From: an uncultured bacterium
Lineage (GTDB): Bacteria > Patescibacteriota > Minisyncoccia > Phycocordibacterales > Phycocordibacteraceae
Length of the DNA stretch: 41,611 nucleotides
Reading direction: 5' to 3'
NCBI GenBank assembly: GCA_903994795.1
Contig: CAJEYI010000008.1
Span: 1-41,611 of the forward strand
Position numbers and translations under genes: made by a program. Below the pieces are notes generated by a model that saw nothing but the letters and a program-made list of their open reading frames with translations, did no database searches and had not been told where the DNA came from. This document shows positions 17,969 through 26,144 of this stretch, one piece after another. The stretch's first letter is position 1; every line of letters starts with the position of its first letter.

Positions 17969-18454
17969 TTAGTACGATGCCTTTATTCCTCTCTCAACTC
18001 TAAATGGATCATTCGTATTGCAATTATTAAATCCGTTTGAGTAGAAATACGTTGCACCTGTAGGGAGTTTATATACTACCACTTGCGCATTGTATGTTGT
18101 CGCTGTTGCATTACATGTAACATTAAATGTACCCGTTCGAGGGTTCCCTCCGTTTGTTGGATAGAAGTATGTAATATTCTGACCCTCGCATGTAAAGTTC
18201 CCTGAAGTGGCGCCACTAGTGAAATCAAATCGTGGAGTCTGTCCGGACGGTACGAATGAGTCTTGTTCGAGTGCGCACTCAAGCGCGGAGTCAGCATTAT
18301 AAAATGCATACTGGGACTGTTTCGCGGCAGAGGCCAATAGAATTTGCTTATATGATATATCTAGCAGTGCTAATGACACAGCCAAAATTACTGCCGTGAA
18401 AATAATTGCAACTAGGAGTGCAAAACCTCGAGACGATTGTTGAGTGTGCATCAT
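17969..18454 (-). CDS. PilX/GspK-like minor pilin
   Basis: A 161-aa minor pilin. The short leader ends at SSRG, followed by the hydrophobic segment FALLVAIIFTAVILAVSLAL that acts as transmembrane anchor and assembly helix. It lacks Glu at position 5 of the mature protein, as is usual for PilX/GspK-type pseudopilins that cap the fibre. The globular part has two or more cysteines (ALECALEQ, FTCEG, NVTC, NNCNTND), a pattern of extracellular disulfides. It overlaps the upstream pilV-like gene by 4 bp, so translation is coupled. It is last in the order pilD-fimT-pilW-pilV-pilX. Confidence 0.75.
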   Translation of the reverse strand: MMHTQQSSRGFALLVAIIFTAVILAVSLALLDISYKQILLASAAKQSQYAFYNADSALECALEQDSFVPSGQTPRFDFTSGATSGNFTCEGQNITYFYPTNGGNPRTGTFNVTCNATATTYNAQVVVYKLPTGATYFYSNGFNNCNTNDPFRVERGIKASY

Positions 18455-19053
18455 AGCCAGTTTTGTAAATACTCAGTAATGACGCTTGATTGTGGTTTAC
18501 CTTCAGTAGTCCAGCTCATCGTCACAGTGAGTCTTGCTTCATTTGAAAGCGTTGTGGTGCAGGTGTTATCTGATTGCATATAGCAAATTCTAATACTTCT
18601 CGTGAAAATTGATTGAGTCGCTCCACTGGATGTCTGTGTAAAACTGTATGGAGCCGCAGAACTAATGTACAACGGGGTGCATGCGCCTCCTGTACCACTA
18701 CAAATTGCTGCACTATTTGCAATTGGATCTACCGTACAATTATTAGAAATACAATCAACAGTAAATGTACCGTTCGTGGTTCCATCAAGCCCACCAAGGA
18801 AATCAGGAGTTGAAATATTGTTTTTTCGTCTAGACAGATAGTTATTATCACGCTTGCTTCGCACGTACTCTACACCCTCTTGAGCAAGTGAGTTTGCAAT
18901 TAATTGATCGCGAGCAATGAATGCCGCATTTGCTGCATTCTGAAGTGTATCGAATGGACCAAGAATAACGATCATTATAATGGTGATGGCCACCAACGTC
19001 TCGACGAGTGTGAAACTACGAGTTACTTTTTGTGGAAGAAGAAAATATTTCAT
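18451..19053 (-). CDS. PilV-like minor pilin
   Basis: A 200-aa prepilin. The leader MKYFLLPQKVTRS is followed by FTLVETLVAITIIMIVILG with Glu5, the class III prepilin signature. The residue just before the cleavage site is Ser instead of the near-universal Gly, so PilD processing may be slower or altered. The body carries ANSLAQEGVEYVRSKRDNNYL, typical of PilV-like proteins, and several cysteines (CISNNCTVD, AICSGTGGACTP, ICYMQSDNTC). It overlaps both neighbours by 4 bp in ATGA junctions, indicating a tight operon. Role: minor pilin in the tip or initiation complex. Confidence 0.8.
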   Translation of the reverse strand: MKYFLLPQKVTRSFTLVETLVAITIIMIVILGPFDTLQNAANAAFIARDQLIANSLAQEGVEYVRSKRDNNYLSRRKNNISTPDFLGGLDGTTNGTFTVDCISNNCTVDPIANSAAICSGTGGACTPLYISSAAPYSFTQTSSGATQSIFTRSIRICYMQSDNTCTTTLSNEARLTVTMSWTTEGKPQSSVITEYLQNWL

Positions 19054-19598
19054 ATGTCAATTTGCCTCTGTACAGCACTAGTCTGAATACTAAAAGCGAC
19101 CGGAGATTGTTGAGGGTCCACATTTATCGATCCTTTAATAATGAATGTCACAAACGGTTGAGCAGTGTCTGTATTACCCACACCCTTCACAAAGAAAGTC
19201 AGGCTCGAAATAGTTATGCGTGGATCAGTGATTGGTGTAAAACTGCAACCCGTATCGTAACACTCACGAATTTGTCCACTGTTCAAATCGTACTGTACGG
19301 TTTTCTCTTGATCATCTACAAATGTAAAACTACTCTGTCCAGATGGAGACGGGCAGTTCGGAGCAGAGCTTCCAGGACACTGATATGCGCTCCCAGTACG
19401 TATAGACCGAGCCATCGTATCTACTACGAAGTTCAGATTATTTGAGACATCATTTGTCGCACGAACTCGTCGATCAAGACTAAGCATGTGTATGTAAGCA
19501 GTTGCAACTATGGTCATAACAATAGAAAAAAGCGCAACTGAAACCATGAGCTCAATTAACGTAAGTCCGCTATTCTTTTGTTTCTTTACATAAATCAT
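19050..19598 (-). CDS. PilW-like minor pilin
   Basis: A 182-aa prepilin. The leader MIYVKKQKNSG is followed by LTLIELMVSVALFSIVMTIV with Glu5. Downstream, VSNNLNFVVDTMARSIRTGS and SFTFVDDQEKTVQYDLNSG match the PilW/GspJ kind of minor pilin. The ATG at 19598 is preferred over one at 19649: it overlaps the stop of the upstream gene in an ATGA junction and gives a normal-length basic leader. It is part of the pilD minor-pilin operon. Confidence 0.8.
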   Translation of the reverse strand: MIYVKKQKNSGLTLIELMVSVALFSIVMTIVATAYIHMLSLDRRVRATNDVSNNLNFVVDTMARSIRTGSAYQCPGSSAPNCPSPSGQSSFTFVDDQEKTVQYDLNSGQIRECYDTGCSFTPITDPRITISSLTFFVKGVGNTDTAQPFVTFIIKGSINVDPQQSPVAFSIQTSAVQRQIDI

Positions 19599-20296
19599 TG
19601 GCAAGTTTGTGGTACATATACTTCCCCTAACTGATTCGCAATTACACAACGCGTGGTAGTGAGGGGCGCAGGGGCTTTTATGTATATTTCTACGGCTTTT
19701 ACAACTATAGTAGCGCTATTTAAAGTTATTACTGCCTGTATATTTGGGCGTTCGTACACTATATCAGCTGTATTTCCTCCCCCTGGCACAAAACAAGAAC
19801 TTTGAAGAAATTGAATTCCATTCGACGATGGGCATATCTTACTAATTGTATAGCCGTTCCTGAGTGTATACGTCTGCACTCGTTCTTGAGCGCCATCATA
19901 GTAACAATTTCCAGGTCTTGCCTCTGGGCCAGCTGACTGTGAGTGACCCGGGCAATTAGTAGTGCTTCCAGGGAGTCCCGGAGACACATCAGCGAATGTA
20001 TCGTAGTACGTAGTACTATCTCCGAAATGCACACCATATCCGGCATTAGAGACAGTGGTTCCGCTTGAAGTAAATCCGCGACTTGAAAGCCCGAAAGATT
20101 GCATTAGTCTGACTGAAAGAGCGACCGTGTAAGCAGTGTCGTTTAAAATATTACTTTTACTAAAGTTCGTTTGATTTACGATAAGTATCGTACTAAGTAC
20201 TCCCATGATGGCTACAACCACCAGCATTTCAGTCAACGTAAATCCGCGTTGCGGCTTACATATGTTGCTGTGTATTTTTAAAGTAGTGGGTTCCAT
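19595..20296 (-). CDS. FimT/GspH-like minor pilin
   Basis: A 233-aa prepilin. The leader ends at PQRG, followed by FTLTEMLVVVAIMGVLSTIL with Glu5. The globular domain is Gly/Ser/Thr-rich with scattered cysteines (TTNCPGHS, GNCYYDGA, KICPSSNG, QSSCFVPG, TTRCVIAN, PQTCQ). The protein is first of the four minor pilins and its start overlaps the pilD 3' end by 19 bp. FimT-type minor pilins have been tied to DNA binding during uptake in some species, which would fit comF elsewhere in the window, but nothing specific for DNA binding can be seen here. Confidence 0.78.
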   Translation of the reverse strand: MEPTTLKIHSNICKPQRGFTLTEMLVVVAIMGVLSTILIVNQTNFSKSNILNDTAYTVALSVRLMQSFGLSSRGFTSSGTTVSNAGYGVHFGDSTTYYDTFADVSPGLPGSTTNCPGHSQSAGPEARPGNCYYDGAQERVQTYTLRNGYTISKICPSSNGIQFLQSSCFVPGGGNTADIVYERPNIQAVITLNSATIVVKAVEIYIKAPAPLTTTRCVIANQLGEVYVPQTCQ

Positions 20297-21024
20297 TGGG
20301 TGAAAAAAGCTAACAAGTATCCAATTGCAAGAAATGGTACAAATGGGACTTCAATACCCATTTTAGGTCCTCCACGCCGAAGTACCAATATAAAGATGCC
20401 CACAACTCCTCCAACCCAAAATGAAAATAGCAAACCCGGGACAGCTGCACTTCCCACAAGCATCGACAACGAGAATGCTACCGGCGCATCACCAAGACCC
20501 ATCGCCCTGCCTTTTGATAATGCATATAGCAAAAAGAATGCGATACCGATAATAATTGCGACCAGTGTTGTGTGTCCAAATGAGATCAGGCTTTGTGCTT
20601 GAAGTATCGCAAACAGAATTGATAGCAACCCAAGTATGATTGAACTACTCCACGGTACTATAGTATGTCGCAAATCGTAATAAACTATGAATGTCAGTAC
20701 GAGCAATGTAAGTAGAAATACAAATAAGTGCACGGTTAGCCCTAGGGTGACATACGAGAAAACGAAAAGCGACCCTACTACTGCTTCGAATACCATATAC
20801 ATTGCAGGCACCTTGGACTTACAGGTCCGACATCTTCCTTTATGCAGCAACCATGAAAGAACTGGTACTAGATCAAGAGCGTCCAGAGTTCTTCTGCAAG
20901 AATTACACCTTGATCTTCCTCTCCACCACGACTGACCCGTATACACACGCTCTGAGATGACGCCTGTAAAGCTGGCCAAGACAGCACCCAGAAAGAACAA
21001 AGCTATTTCAAGTAATAAAGGCAT
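20278..21024 (-). CDS. pilD: Type IV prepilin peptidase / N-methyltransferase
   Basis: An aspartyl peptidase of the cytoplasmic membrane that cuts prepilin leaders and methylates the new N-terminus. It has 248 aa. The N-terminal methyltransferase domain carries ASFTGVISER and two CxxC pairs (C40/C43 and C65/C68) that usually bind zinc. Catalytic aspartates are in VYYDLRHTIVP and in the MGLGD motif. About seven transmembrane segments are visible. It is first of the minor-pilin operon. The ATG at 21024 has TATACT (21031-21036, reverse strand) exactly 6 nt upstream, predicting a leaderless transcript. A GC-rich foreign-looking island begins about 35 bp upstream. Confidence 0.94.
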   Translation of the reverse strand: MPLLLEIALFFLGAVLASFTGVISERVYTGQSWWRGRSRCNSCRRTLDALDLVPVLSWLLHKGRCRTCKSKVPAMYMVFEAVVGSLFVFSYVTLGLTVHLFVFLLTLLVLTFIVYYDLRHTIVPWSSSIILGLLSILFAILQAQSLISFGHTTLVAIIIGIAFFLLYALSKGRAMGLGDAPVAFSLSMLVGSAAVPGLLFSFWVGGVVGIFILVLRRGGPKMGIEVPFVPFLAIGYLLAFFTQWNPLL

Positions 21025-21030
21025 GTGTAT

Positions 21031-21036
21031 AGTATA
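21031..21036 (-). promoter_or_regulatory. -10 box of the pilD minor-pilin operon
   Basis: TATACT on the reverse strand, followed by six bases and then the pilD ATG. With initiation 6-8 nt after the -10 box, the mRNA would start at or next to the start codon. No clear -35 box is present. Confidence 0.55.
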
Positions 21037-21157
21037 ACCGATATTTTCACCTAAAATCGCCTCCTAAGGGTCTTGACATGTATGTATTATAGGTGTATGT
21101 TTTATTCATTGCGGCACAGGTTCCGCAGAGATATTCGTCAACTCAGGGAGCAGTTAC

Positions 21158-21721
21158 ATGAAAAGTCTGGTGCGCTGGCTCTGCGGAGCCTTGCTAGTGC
21201 TGGCGTGGACCTCGACGGCCTACGCTTTCACAACCATTCAGGACTTCGGCGGACCCACGTCCGCTGGATACCTGCACATCCAACTCGAAATCCAGACGGC
21301 AGTGAAGCCGTCTACCGCTGGGACGCTGATCACCGGCGTCACCGGATACTACACCCTCGGTCACGTGACCGAGGTCCTGATCGCGACAGGGTCCGAGTTG
21401 GACCCGTCCAACCTTCTCTACCCCCAGCCGAAATTCTTCGACTGGACTGGGGCAACGTTCGTGGCTGCCGATGGAAACTATGTGTTCTTTGCCTCGGGTC
21501 TTTTCAACCCGGGGGAGCACGACGTCGTTTCGAATGATGCCCGACTGGGCATCCCGTTCACCTCCGGCGCCTCGATCGCCGCGGTTCCCGAGCCCGGGAC
21601 CTGGGCGATGATGCTCCTCGGCATCGGCGGCATCGGCGCCGCCTTTCGCCGCCGGCGACACCTCAGTCGCCACCACAGCAGCACCTTCTCCGTCAGGGCT
21701 GGAACACAGTCCAGTCCCTGA
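21158..21721 (+). CDS. Secreted PEP-CTERM protein (PEPxxWA type)
   Basis: A 187-aa protein with a signal peptide (MKSLVRWLCGALLVLAW, ending near AYA), a beta-rich middle part with no cysteine, and a C-terminal sorting tripartite: VPEPGTWAMM, the hydrophobic stretch LLGIGGIGAAF and RRRR. This is the PEPxxWA variant of the PEP-CTERM signal, which exosortases recognise in EPS-producing proteobacteria. About 20 residues follow the arginines, more than usual. The ATG has AGGGAG 7 nt upstream. Upstream, TTGACA (21072-21077) and TATGTT with a 17-bp spacer form a sigma70-like promoter. No exosortase is seen in the window. Its composition differs from the neighbours. Confidence 0.8.
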   Translation: MKSLVRWLCGALLVLAWTSTAYAFTTIQDFGGPTSAGYLHIQLEIQTAVKPSTAGTLITGVTGYYTLGHVTEVLIATGSELDPSNLLYPQPKFFDWTGATFVAADGNYVFFASGLFNPGEHDVVSNDARLGIPFTSGASIAAVPEPGTWAMMLLGIGGIGAAFRRRRHLSRHHSSTFSVRAGTQSSP

Positions 21722-21731
21722 CAACCACCAC

Positions 21732-21749
21732 CCCGCGCAAGCGCGCGGG
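21732..21749. repeat. GC-rich stem-loop after the PEP-CTERM gene
   Basis: CCCGCGC and GCGCGGG flank an AAGC loop, 10 bp after the stop codon. There is no T run, so it is either a weak terminator or simply part of the GC-rich island. Confidence 0.45.
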
Positions 21750-21887
21750 CATGGCCAAGGCCCAGACGATCACTTCGTGGTTGGCTGGGTCTTCGCATTT
21801 ACATACTCAGTACGCACACCTCACACAATTATAGATTTTACACTCTAAGAACGTTATACTTTTAGCACTACTCGTAATTATTTTACT

Positions 21888-22670
21888 GTGATCGATCTTT
21901 TTAAGAATATTGTCACTTACCGAGAATTACTTTTCACTCTCTCGGAGAGCTACATAAAGGCTCGCTACAAACAAACCATACTTGGTGGTACGTGGGCAGT
22001 GGTACCTCCTCTTCTGCTCGTGTTTACAGCTGTCGCATTTATTCCCAACCTCAGCACAAGAAGTCCAGAACTGTTACCTTACTCTCTGTTTGTGTTTGTG
22101 GGATTTTGGTTCTGGGCGTTTTTTGCGAATGCACTATCTTTCGCCATACCAAATGTTGCACAAAATTCTCCTCTGCTTCGGAAAGTCTACTTCCCTCGAG
22201 AGATATTAGTACTTGCTGCAATTGTGCCCAGCATCTTAGATTTTTTGATTGGACTTCCAGTACTCTTATTTATCATGTTTTTGTATCAAGTGCCCTTTCA
22301 TCTCTCCTTACTACTACTCCCTTTTGTATTTATCACTGAACTCTTCCTCGTCTTTGGCTTGAGTTGCGCTGGGGCTATTGCAAACGTAGCATTTCGAGAT
22401 GTCTCAAAGTTTCTACCAATCCTCTTACAAATCCTTCTCTTCTCCTCTCCTGTAATATATGCACTTAGTGATATGAATCCGACATATAGCTTCTTTATTC
22501 GATGGAACCCTCTCACAGGAATCTTCGACACAGCTCGATCATTCATACTTCCTCGATACCCATTCCATATGGATGAATTCTTTGCGGCATTTATTATTAG
22601 CATACTTGTCGCATACCTTGGGTACAGACTCTTTAAGCTTGGTGAGCGAGTTATAGTTGATATCGCATAA
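21888..22670 (+). CDS. Polysaccharide ABC exporter, permease subunit (Wzm-like)
   Basis: A 260-aa ABC-2 type permease, which forms the membrane channel that exports an undecaprenyl-linked surface polysaccharide. The N-terminus has the family's amphipathic interface helix (YRELLFTLSESYIKARYKQT) and LGGTWAVVPPLL. Six hydrophobic segments follow, with SPVIYAL and RWNPLTGIFDTAR near the end, as in TagG/Wzm/KpsM-like proteins. The start is GTG at 21888. The ATPase gene follows 1 bp after the stop, so the two are co-translated. It opens the glycan cluster that runs to 28377. Confidence 0.9.
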   Translation: MIDLFKNIVTYRELLFTLSESYIKARYKQTILGGTWAVVPPLLLVFTAVAFIPNLSTRSPELLPYSLFVFVGFWFWAFFANALSFAIPNVAQNSPLLRKVYFPREILVLAAIVPSILDFLIGLPVLLFIMFLYQVPFHLSLLLLPFVFITELFLVFGLSCAGAIANVAFRDVSKFLPILLQILLFSSPVIYALSDMNPTYSFFIRWNPLTGIFDTARSFILPRYPFHMDEFFAAFIISILVAYLGYRLFKLGERVIVDIA

Positions 22671-22671
22671 T

Positions 22672-23415
22672 ATGGAATCTGAACCACAGGTAAAAGTAGA
22701 GAGTATTTCAAAGCTGTTCCGTAGGAACATGACGAGCTTTGCTAGTATATTCGGATTTGTATTAAAAATTCCATCTCAGGATGACTTTTGGGTCCTAGAC
22801 GATGTATCATTCACACTAAAATCCGGGGACTCTTTAGGTATATTAGGTACAAATGGTTCAGGAAAATCCACACTTCTTAAGATTCTTTCACACATAACCA
22901 CTCCAACCAAAGGCACAGTCGAGATTCGTGGAAAGATCGGTGCACTTATCGAGATAGGTGCCGGCTTTAATCCCGACTTAACTGGACGGGAAAACATCTT
23001 CCTCTATGGAGCGATTCTAGGAATGTCAAAAAAGCAGATTCGTGAGAAATTTGAAGATATTGTTGAATTTTCAGGACTCCGACACATGCTTGATACGCCA
23101 GCAAAATTTTATTCTTCTGGCATGTACCTTCGGCTTGGTTTTTCTGTGACAATACACATGGATCCAGATATATTAATTATCGATGAAGCACTCGCTGTGG
23201 GTGACGGCGCATTCCAAGAACAATGTTTCAGAAAGATTGAAGAATTTCAAAAACAAGGGAAGATTACTATCCTCGTGTCTCATGATATGCAAATGATTGA
23301 GAACTACACAACAAAATGTTTAATTTTATCAAAGGGCATTATTACTCAAGAAGGTCCGACACAGCAATCAATAAAAGAATACCTATATCAACTTACGCAC
23401 TTAGATAAAACTTAA
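22672..23415 (+). CDS. Polysaccharide ABC exporter, ATP-binding subunit (Wzt/TagH-like)
   Basis: A 247-aa ABC ATPase that powers glycan export with the Wzm-like permease. It has the Walker A GTNGSGKST, a Q-loop region with ALIEIGAGFNPDLTGREN, which is typical of the O-antigen/teichoic acid exporters, the signature YSSGMYLRLGF, Walker B ILIIDEALAVGD and the switch His in LVSHD. There is no C-terminal carbohydrate-binding domain, so export is probably not coupled to recognition of a modified chain end. The ATG at 22672 follows the permease stop by 1 bp. It overlaps the FkbM gene tail-to-tail by 4 bp. Confidence 0.93.
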   Translation: MESEPQVKVESISKLFRRNMTSFASIFGFVLKIPSQDDFWVLDDVSFTLKSGDSLGILGTNGSGKSTLLKILSHITTPTKGTVEIRGKIGALIEIGAGFNPDLTGRENIFLYGAILGMSKKQIREKFEDIVEFSGLRHMLDTPAKFYSSGMYLRLGFSVTIHMDPDILIIDEALAVGDGAFQEQCFRKIEEFQKQGKITILVSHDMQMIENYTTKCLILSKGIITQEGPTQQSIKEYLYQLTHLDKT

Positions 23416-24359
23416 GAATAAGTATGTGGAAGTTTCATAAACAAGAAATTGTCCCCCCAAGAATCACCACTCTCTGTAGGCACTTTAAAATCACCTACGT
23501 ATGGTAAATACCCACCTTCCATAGTAATTTCATATGGGAAATAGCCCAATTCTAAAAGTAAGGCAATTGCCCGCAAAGTTCTTGGAAATTCTGTTTTTCT
23601 AACTTCGTAAGACCATATTTCCATAATTATGATTACCGAACTTTGTCTTAATGTGTCCCGTCCTCCACGTAACACTAACTCTTCTGCTCCTTCTACATCA
23701 ATTTTAATCACAGTAGGTCGTGTGTGTTCCTTACTATAAATGTCTAATGTGCTAATTTTTACTTCAATTTCATCAGAAAACTCTTCATTTTTGTCTACGA
23801 GACTACTGCCTCCAGAATGATTTCTTTTTTTAAAGAGAGATGCTTTCCCTTCATGATCAGATAGTGCATATTCATTTATATATGGAACCTGCGTTACTTC
23901 CACGCTTTCAACTAGGCACTGAAATGCTTCAGGTAATGGCTCGAATGAGTGTACTTCTTCACAGAACTCTAAAGCTAAATATGTATAAAATCCAAAATTT
24001 GCACCGATATCGTAAAATATATCTGAGTTTTGTAAATGTTTAATAAAAAAAATAGATAGCTTTTTTTCACAAATAGATGGGAGCACTCCAAATATTTTAA
24101 TTCCACTTGCATCACTGTCATTATTTAAAACCGACTTTATTCTAATTTTTTTACCAAAAAATAACACGGCACCATCTTTTCTGAAGAACTTAACTAAAAA
24201 ATAATTAATGACATATTTTGGTTTTGTGCACAAAAAAAATATTTTTTTAAGTTTTGGGTAGTTATGAATTTGAGAAGCTATATAGACATTTTTATATTTA
24301 TCATTTAGTAACTGAAGAAATTTAAACTGCTTAGGGTGTGGGGAGGGCTGCATTTCCAT
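23412..24359 (-). CDS. FkbM family methyltransferase
   Basis: A 315-aa protein with a SAM-dependent FkbM-type methyltransferase domain at about residues 110-275: DIFYDIGANFGFYTY (SAM-binding motif I), VHSFEPLPEAF (motif II), NEYALSDHEGKASLF and PTVIKIDVEGAEELVLRGG. Family members O-methylate sugars or other metabolites, and a role in trimming the surface glycan is likely from context. The first 100 residues are basic and AT-rich in codon use. It is the only reverse-strand gene in the cluster up to 28377. It is divergent from the GT2 gene, with 49 bp between starts. The start could be ATG 24359 or 24353; TATTCT lies 9 nt ahead of the first. Confidence 0.88.
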   Translation of the reverse strand: MEMQPSPHPKQFKFLQLLNDKYKNVYIASQIHNYPKLKKIFFLCTKPKYVINYFLVKFFRKDGAVLFFGKKIRIKSVLNNDSDASGIKIFGVLPSICEKKLSIFFIKHLQNSDIFYDIGANFGFYTYLALEFCEEVHSFEPLPEAFQCLVESVEVTQVPYINEYALSDHEGKASLFKKRNHSGGSSLVDKNEEFSDEIEVKISTLDIYSKEHTRPTVIKIDVEGAEELVLRGGRDTLRQSSVIIIMEIWSYEVRKTEFPRTLRAIALLLELGYFPYEITMEGGYLPYVGDFKVPTESGDSWGDNFLFMKLPHTYS

Positions 24360-24408
24360 ATATCATTAAGAATACCACGCTCACCTCCTCGTGATACAAT
24401 ATTCACAT

Positions 24409-25167
24409 ATGACTGAACCAGCATCCCTCATGATGGTGACATACAACCGATTACCACTTACACAAAAAACACTAGAGTCGCTATTCGAGACTACTGAATA
24501 CCCTTTCTCATTAGTTATTATCGATAATGCTTCAACTGATGGAACAGTGGAATACTTGCAGTCTTTTTTAGATAAGAAACTTGCAGAAAATCTCCCCTTT
24601 TTCAAATCCTACTCGTTACAAGTTAATAAAAAAAATCTGGGCATTGGTATTGGTAGGAACCAAGCATTGCTTGCCGCTAAGGGTGAGTGGCTGGTAACTC
24701 TCGACAATGACGTTATTCTACCAAGGCACTGGCTCAATGAATGCATTGAGATACTGTCAACAAATGAAGATGTTGGTATGTGTGGTGTAAACTTTGAAAA
24801 AGAGGAGTTCCCAATCGTAACTCGACATGGAAGAATATTTCAATTGAGACCTGTCGGCAATTTAGGTACAGCATGTATTGTGTTTAATAAAAGACTATAT
24901 CAAGAGCTTGGCTTTTTTAATACCGAATATGGTTTATATGGTGAAGAAGATGCAGACTTTGGCTATAGGGCAAGAGTCAAAGGGTACGAGCTAGGTTATC
25001 TCCAAGAAGCAGGAATACACTTAGGAGTGGGTGCCAACGATACTGGGAAATACAAAGAGTTTAAAGAGAATAGGCATAAAAAAAATGTTCTTAGATTTAA
25101 GACTAATTGTTTTCTATATAAAAGAGGTTTGAAAAACATTTACATACACTCACCTGGTTTTAAATAA
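24409..25167 (+). CDS. Family 2 glycosyltransferase
   Basis: A 252-aa GT-A fold glycosyltransferase that transfers a sugar from a nucleotide donor to the growing glycan. The N-terminal motifs are SLMMVTYNRLPLTQKTLESL and VIIDNASTDGT. The metal-binding DxD equivalent is LDNDV, and GLYGEEDADFGYRAR near residue 190 contains the acidic catalytic-base region. There is no membrane segment. The ATG at 24409 is preferred over one at 24391; TACAAT lies 8 nt upstream. One base separates it from the next glycosyltransferase. Confidence 0.88.
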   Translation: MTEPASLMMVTYNRLPLTQKTLESLFETTEYPFSLVIIDNASTDGTVEYLQSFLDKKLAENLPFFKSYSLQVNKKNLGIGIGRNQALLAAKGEWLVTLDNDVILPRHWLNECIEILSTNEDVGMCGVNFEKEEFPIVTRHGRIFQLRPVGNLGTACIVFNKRLYQELGFFNTEYGLYGEEDADFGYRARVKGYELGYLQEAGIHLGVGANDTGKYKEFKENRHKKNVLRFKTNCFLYKRGLKNIYIHSPGFK

Positions 25168-25168
25168 T

Positions 25169-26137
25169 ATGAGCATACGATCACTGAAGTTCAAACTCAA
25201 TAAGCTACGTAGCGCTTCAAAATCTCAATCTTTTTTTTCTTTCATCTGTGTCATAATACTGATCTCATTAGACACAATATCGAAAGGATTTCTTAACCCG
25301 ATAAATACAAAATACGAAGCTATACCTACACCAACAGGACGCTCAAAACATATGCCTCCAGATGAGAGAGTTACTCTTATTATTCCCTTTCGCGACACCT
25401 CAGAATTACTTGAAACCTGCATTAAAAGCATCTTTGAAAAGACAACCTACACAAACTATGAACTTTTATTAATTAATAATCAAAGTGCCGAACAAAAAAC
25501 TTATTCTTATTTAGATAACCTACAAACGGATCCTCGTGTAACAATTATTGAATATGACCAAAAGTTCAATTATGCAGCAATGCATAATTGGGCAATGCAG
25601 TTTGTACAAACCGAATATGTCTTACTCTTAAACAATGACACGGAGGTAATTGAGCCTACATGGTTAACATGCATGATGAGCTGGGCAAAAGAAGATAGAG
25701 TGGGTGTAGTCGGGGCACTTCTTTTATATCCAAACAGAACAGTTCAACATGGGGGTGTAAGTATTTATCCAGGGGCAGCATACCACCTCTATCAAGGGGA
25801 ACTACTTAGTGAGTGCAGGAAAACACTTACATCAGCTGTTCAGTTACTGGCAGTTACTGGAGCATGCTTACTCACGAAGAAATCCTTATATGGAAAAGTT
25901 GACGGCATGGATGATATTAATCTCCAAATCGACTTTAATGACATTGATTATTGTTTAAAAATCCATGAGGCAGGGTATAAAGTTATACTTGAACCAAAAG
26001 CCTTGCTGTATCACCATGAGTCATATACTAGAGCACCAGCATGGTCTAACATATCAAAATATCTTCACCACAAAAAAGAGGTTGCTTCATTTTGGAATAA
26101 ATGGGGAGAGAAAGTTAAGTCTATGCAATTAGATTAA
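25169..26137 (+). CDS. Family 2 glycosyltransferase, WbbL-like
   Basis: A 322-aa GT2 protein. Residues 1-70 form a basic N-terminus with one hydrophobic stretch (FSFICVIILISLDTI). The catalytic domain then has VTLIIPFRDTSELLETCIKS, LLLINNQSAE, FNYAAMHNWA and LLLNNDTEV (DxD-like), followed by VTGACLLTKKSLYGKVDGMD and DFNDIDYCLKIHEAGYK. This layout, with FNY..ARN-like and ND(I/V)D motifs, is that of rhamnosyltransferase-like WbbL proteins, although the sugar cannot be named. It follows the previous GT2 by 1 bp and precedes the GT4 gene by 7 bp. Confidence 0.87.
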   Translation: MSIRSLKFKLNKLRSASKSQSFFSFICVIILISLDTISKGFLNPINTKYEAIPTPTGRSKHMPPDERVTLIIPFRDTSELLETCIKSIFEKTTYTNYELLLINNQSAEQKTYSYLDNLQTDPRVTIIEYDQKFNYAAMHNWAMQFVQTEYVLLLNNDTEVIEPTWLTCMMSWAKEDRVGVVGALLLYPNRTVQHGGVSIYPGAAYHLYQGELLSECRKTLTSAVQLLAVTGACLLTKKSLYGKVDGMDDINLQIDFNDIDYCLKIHEAGYKVILEPKALLYHHESYTRAPAWSNISKYLHHKKEVASFWNKWGEKVKSMQLD

Positions 26138-26144
26138 TTAGGCT

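Larger units (their letters stand above)
21060..21800. other. GC-rich island of foreign appearance
   Basis: About 740 bp with visibly higher GC (near 60% by eye) than both flanks. It contains one gene with a normal Shine-Dalgarno site, a PEP-CTERM protein and a GC-rich hairpin. The 7-bp word GGGTCTT occurs near both edges (21068-21074 and 21787-21793), with 10 of 12 bases matching in the extended comparison (GGGTCTTGACAT/GGGTCTTCGCAT). It could be a horizontally gained segment or an assembly insert; the repeat may be chance. Confidence 0.55.

Noticed and set aside
21194-21798. Long reverse-strand ORFs in the GC-rich island
   Set aside because: High GC depletes stop codons. The forward frame has a signal peptide, Shine-Dalgarno and PEP-CTERM end, whereas the reverse frames show no motif.
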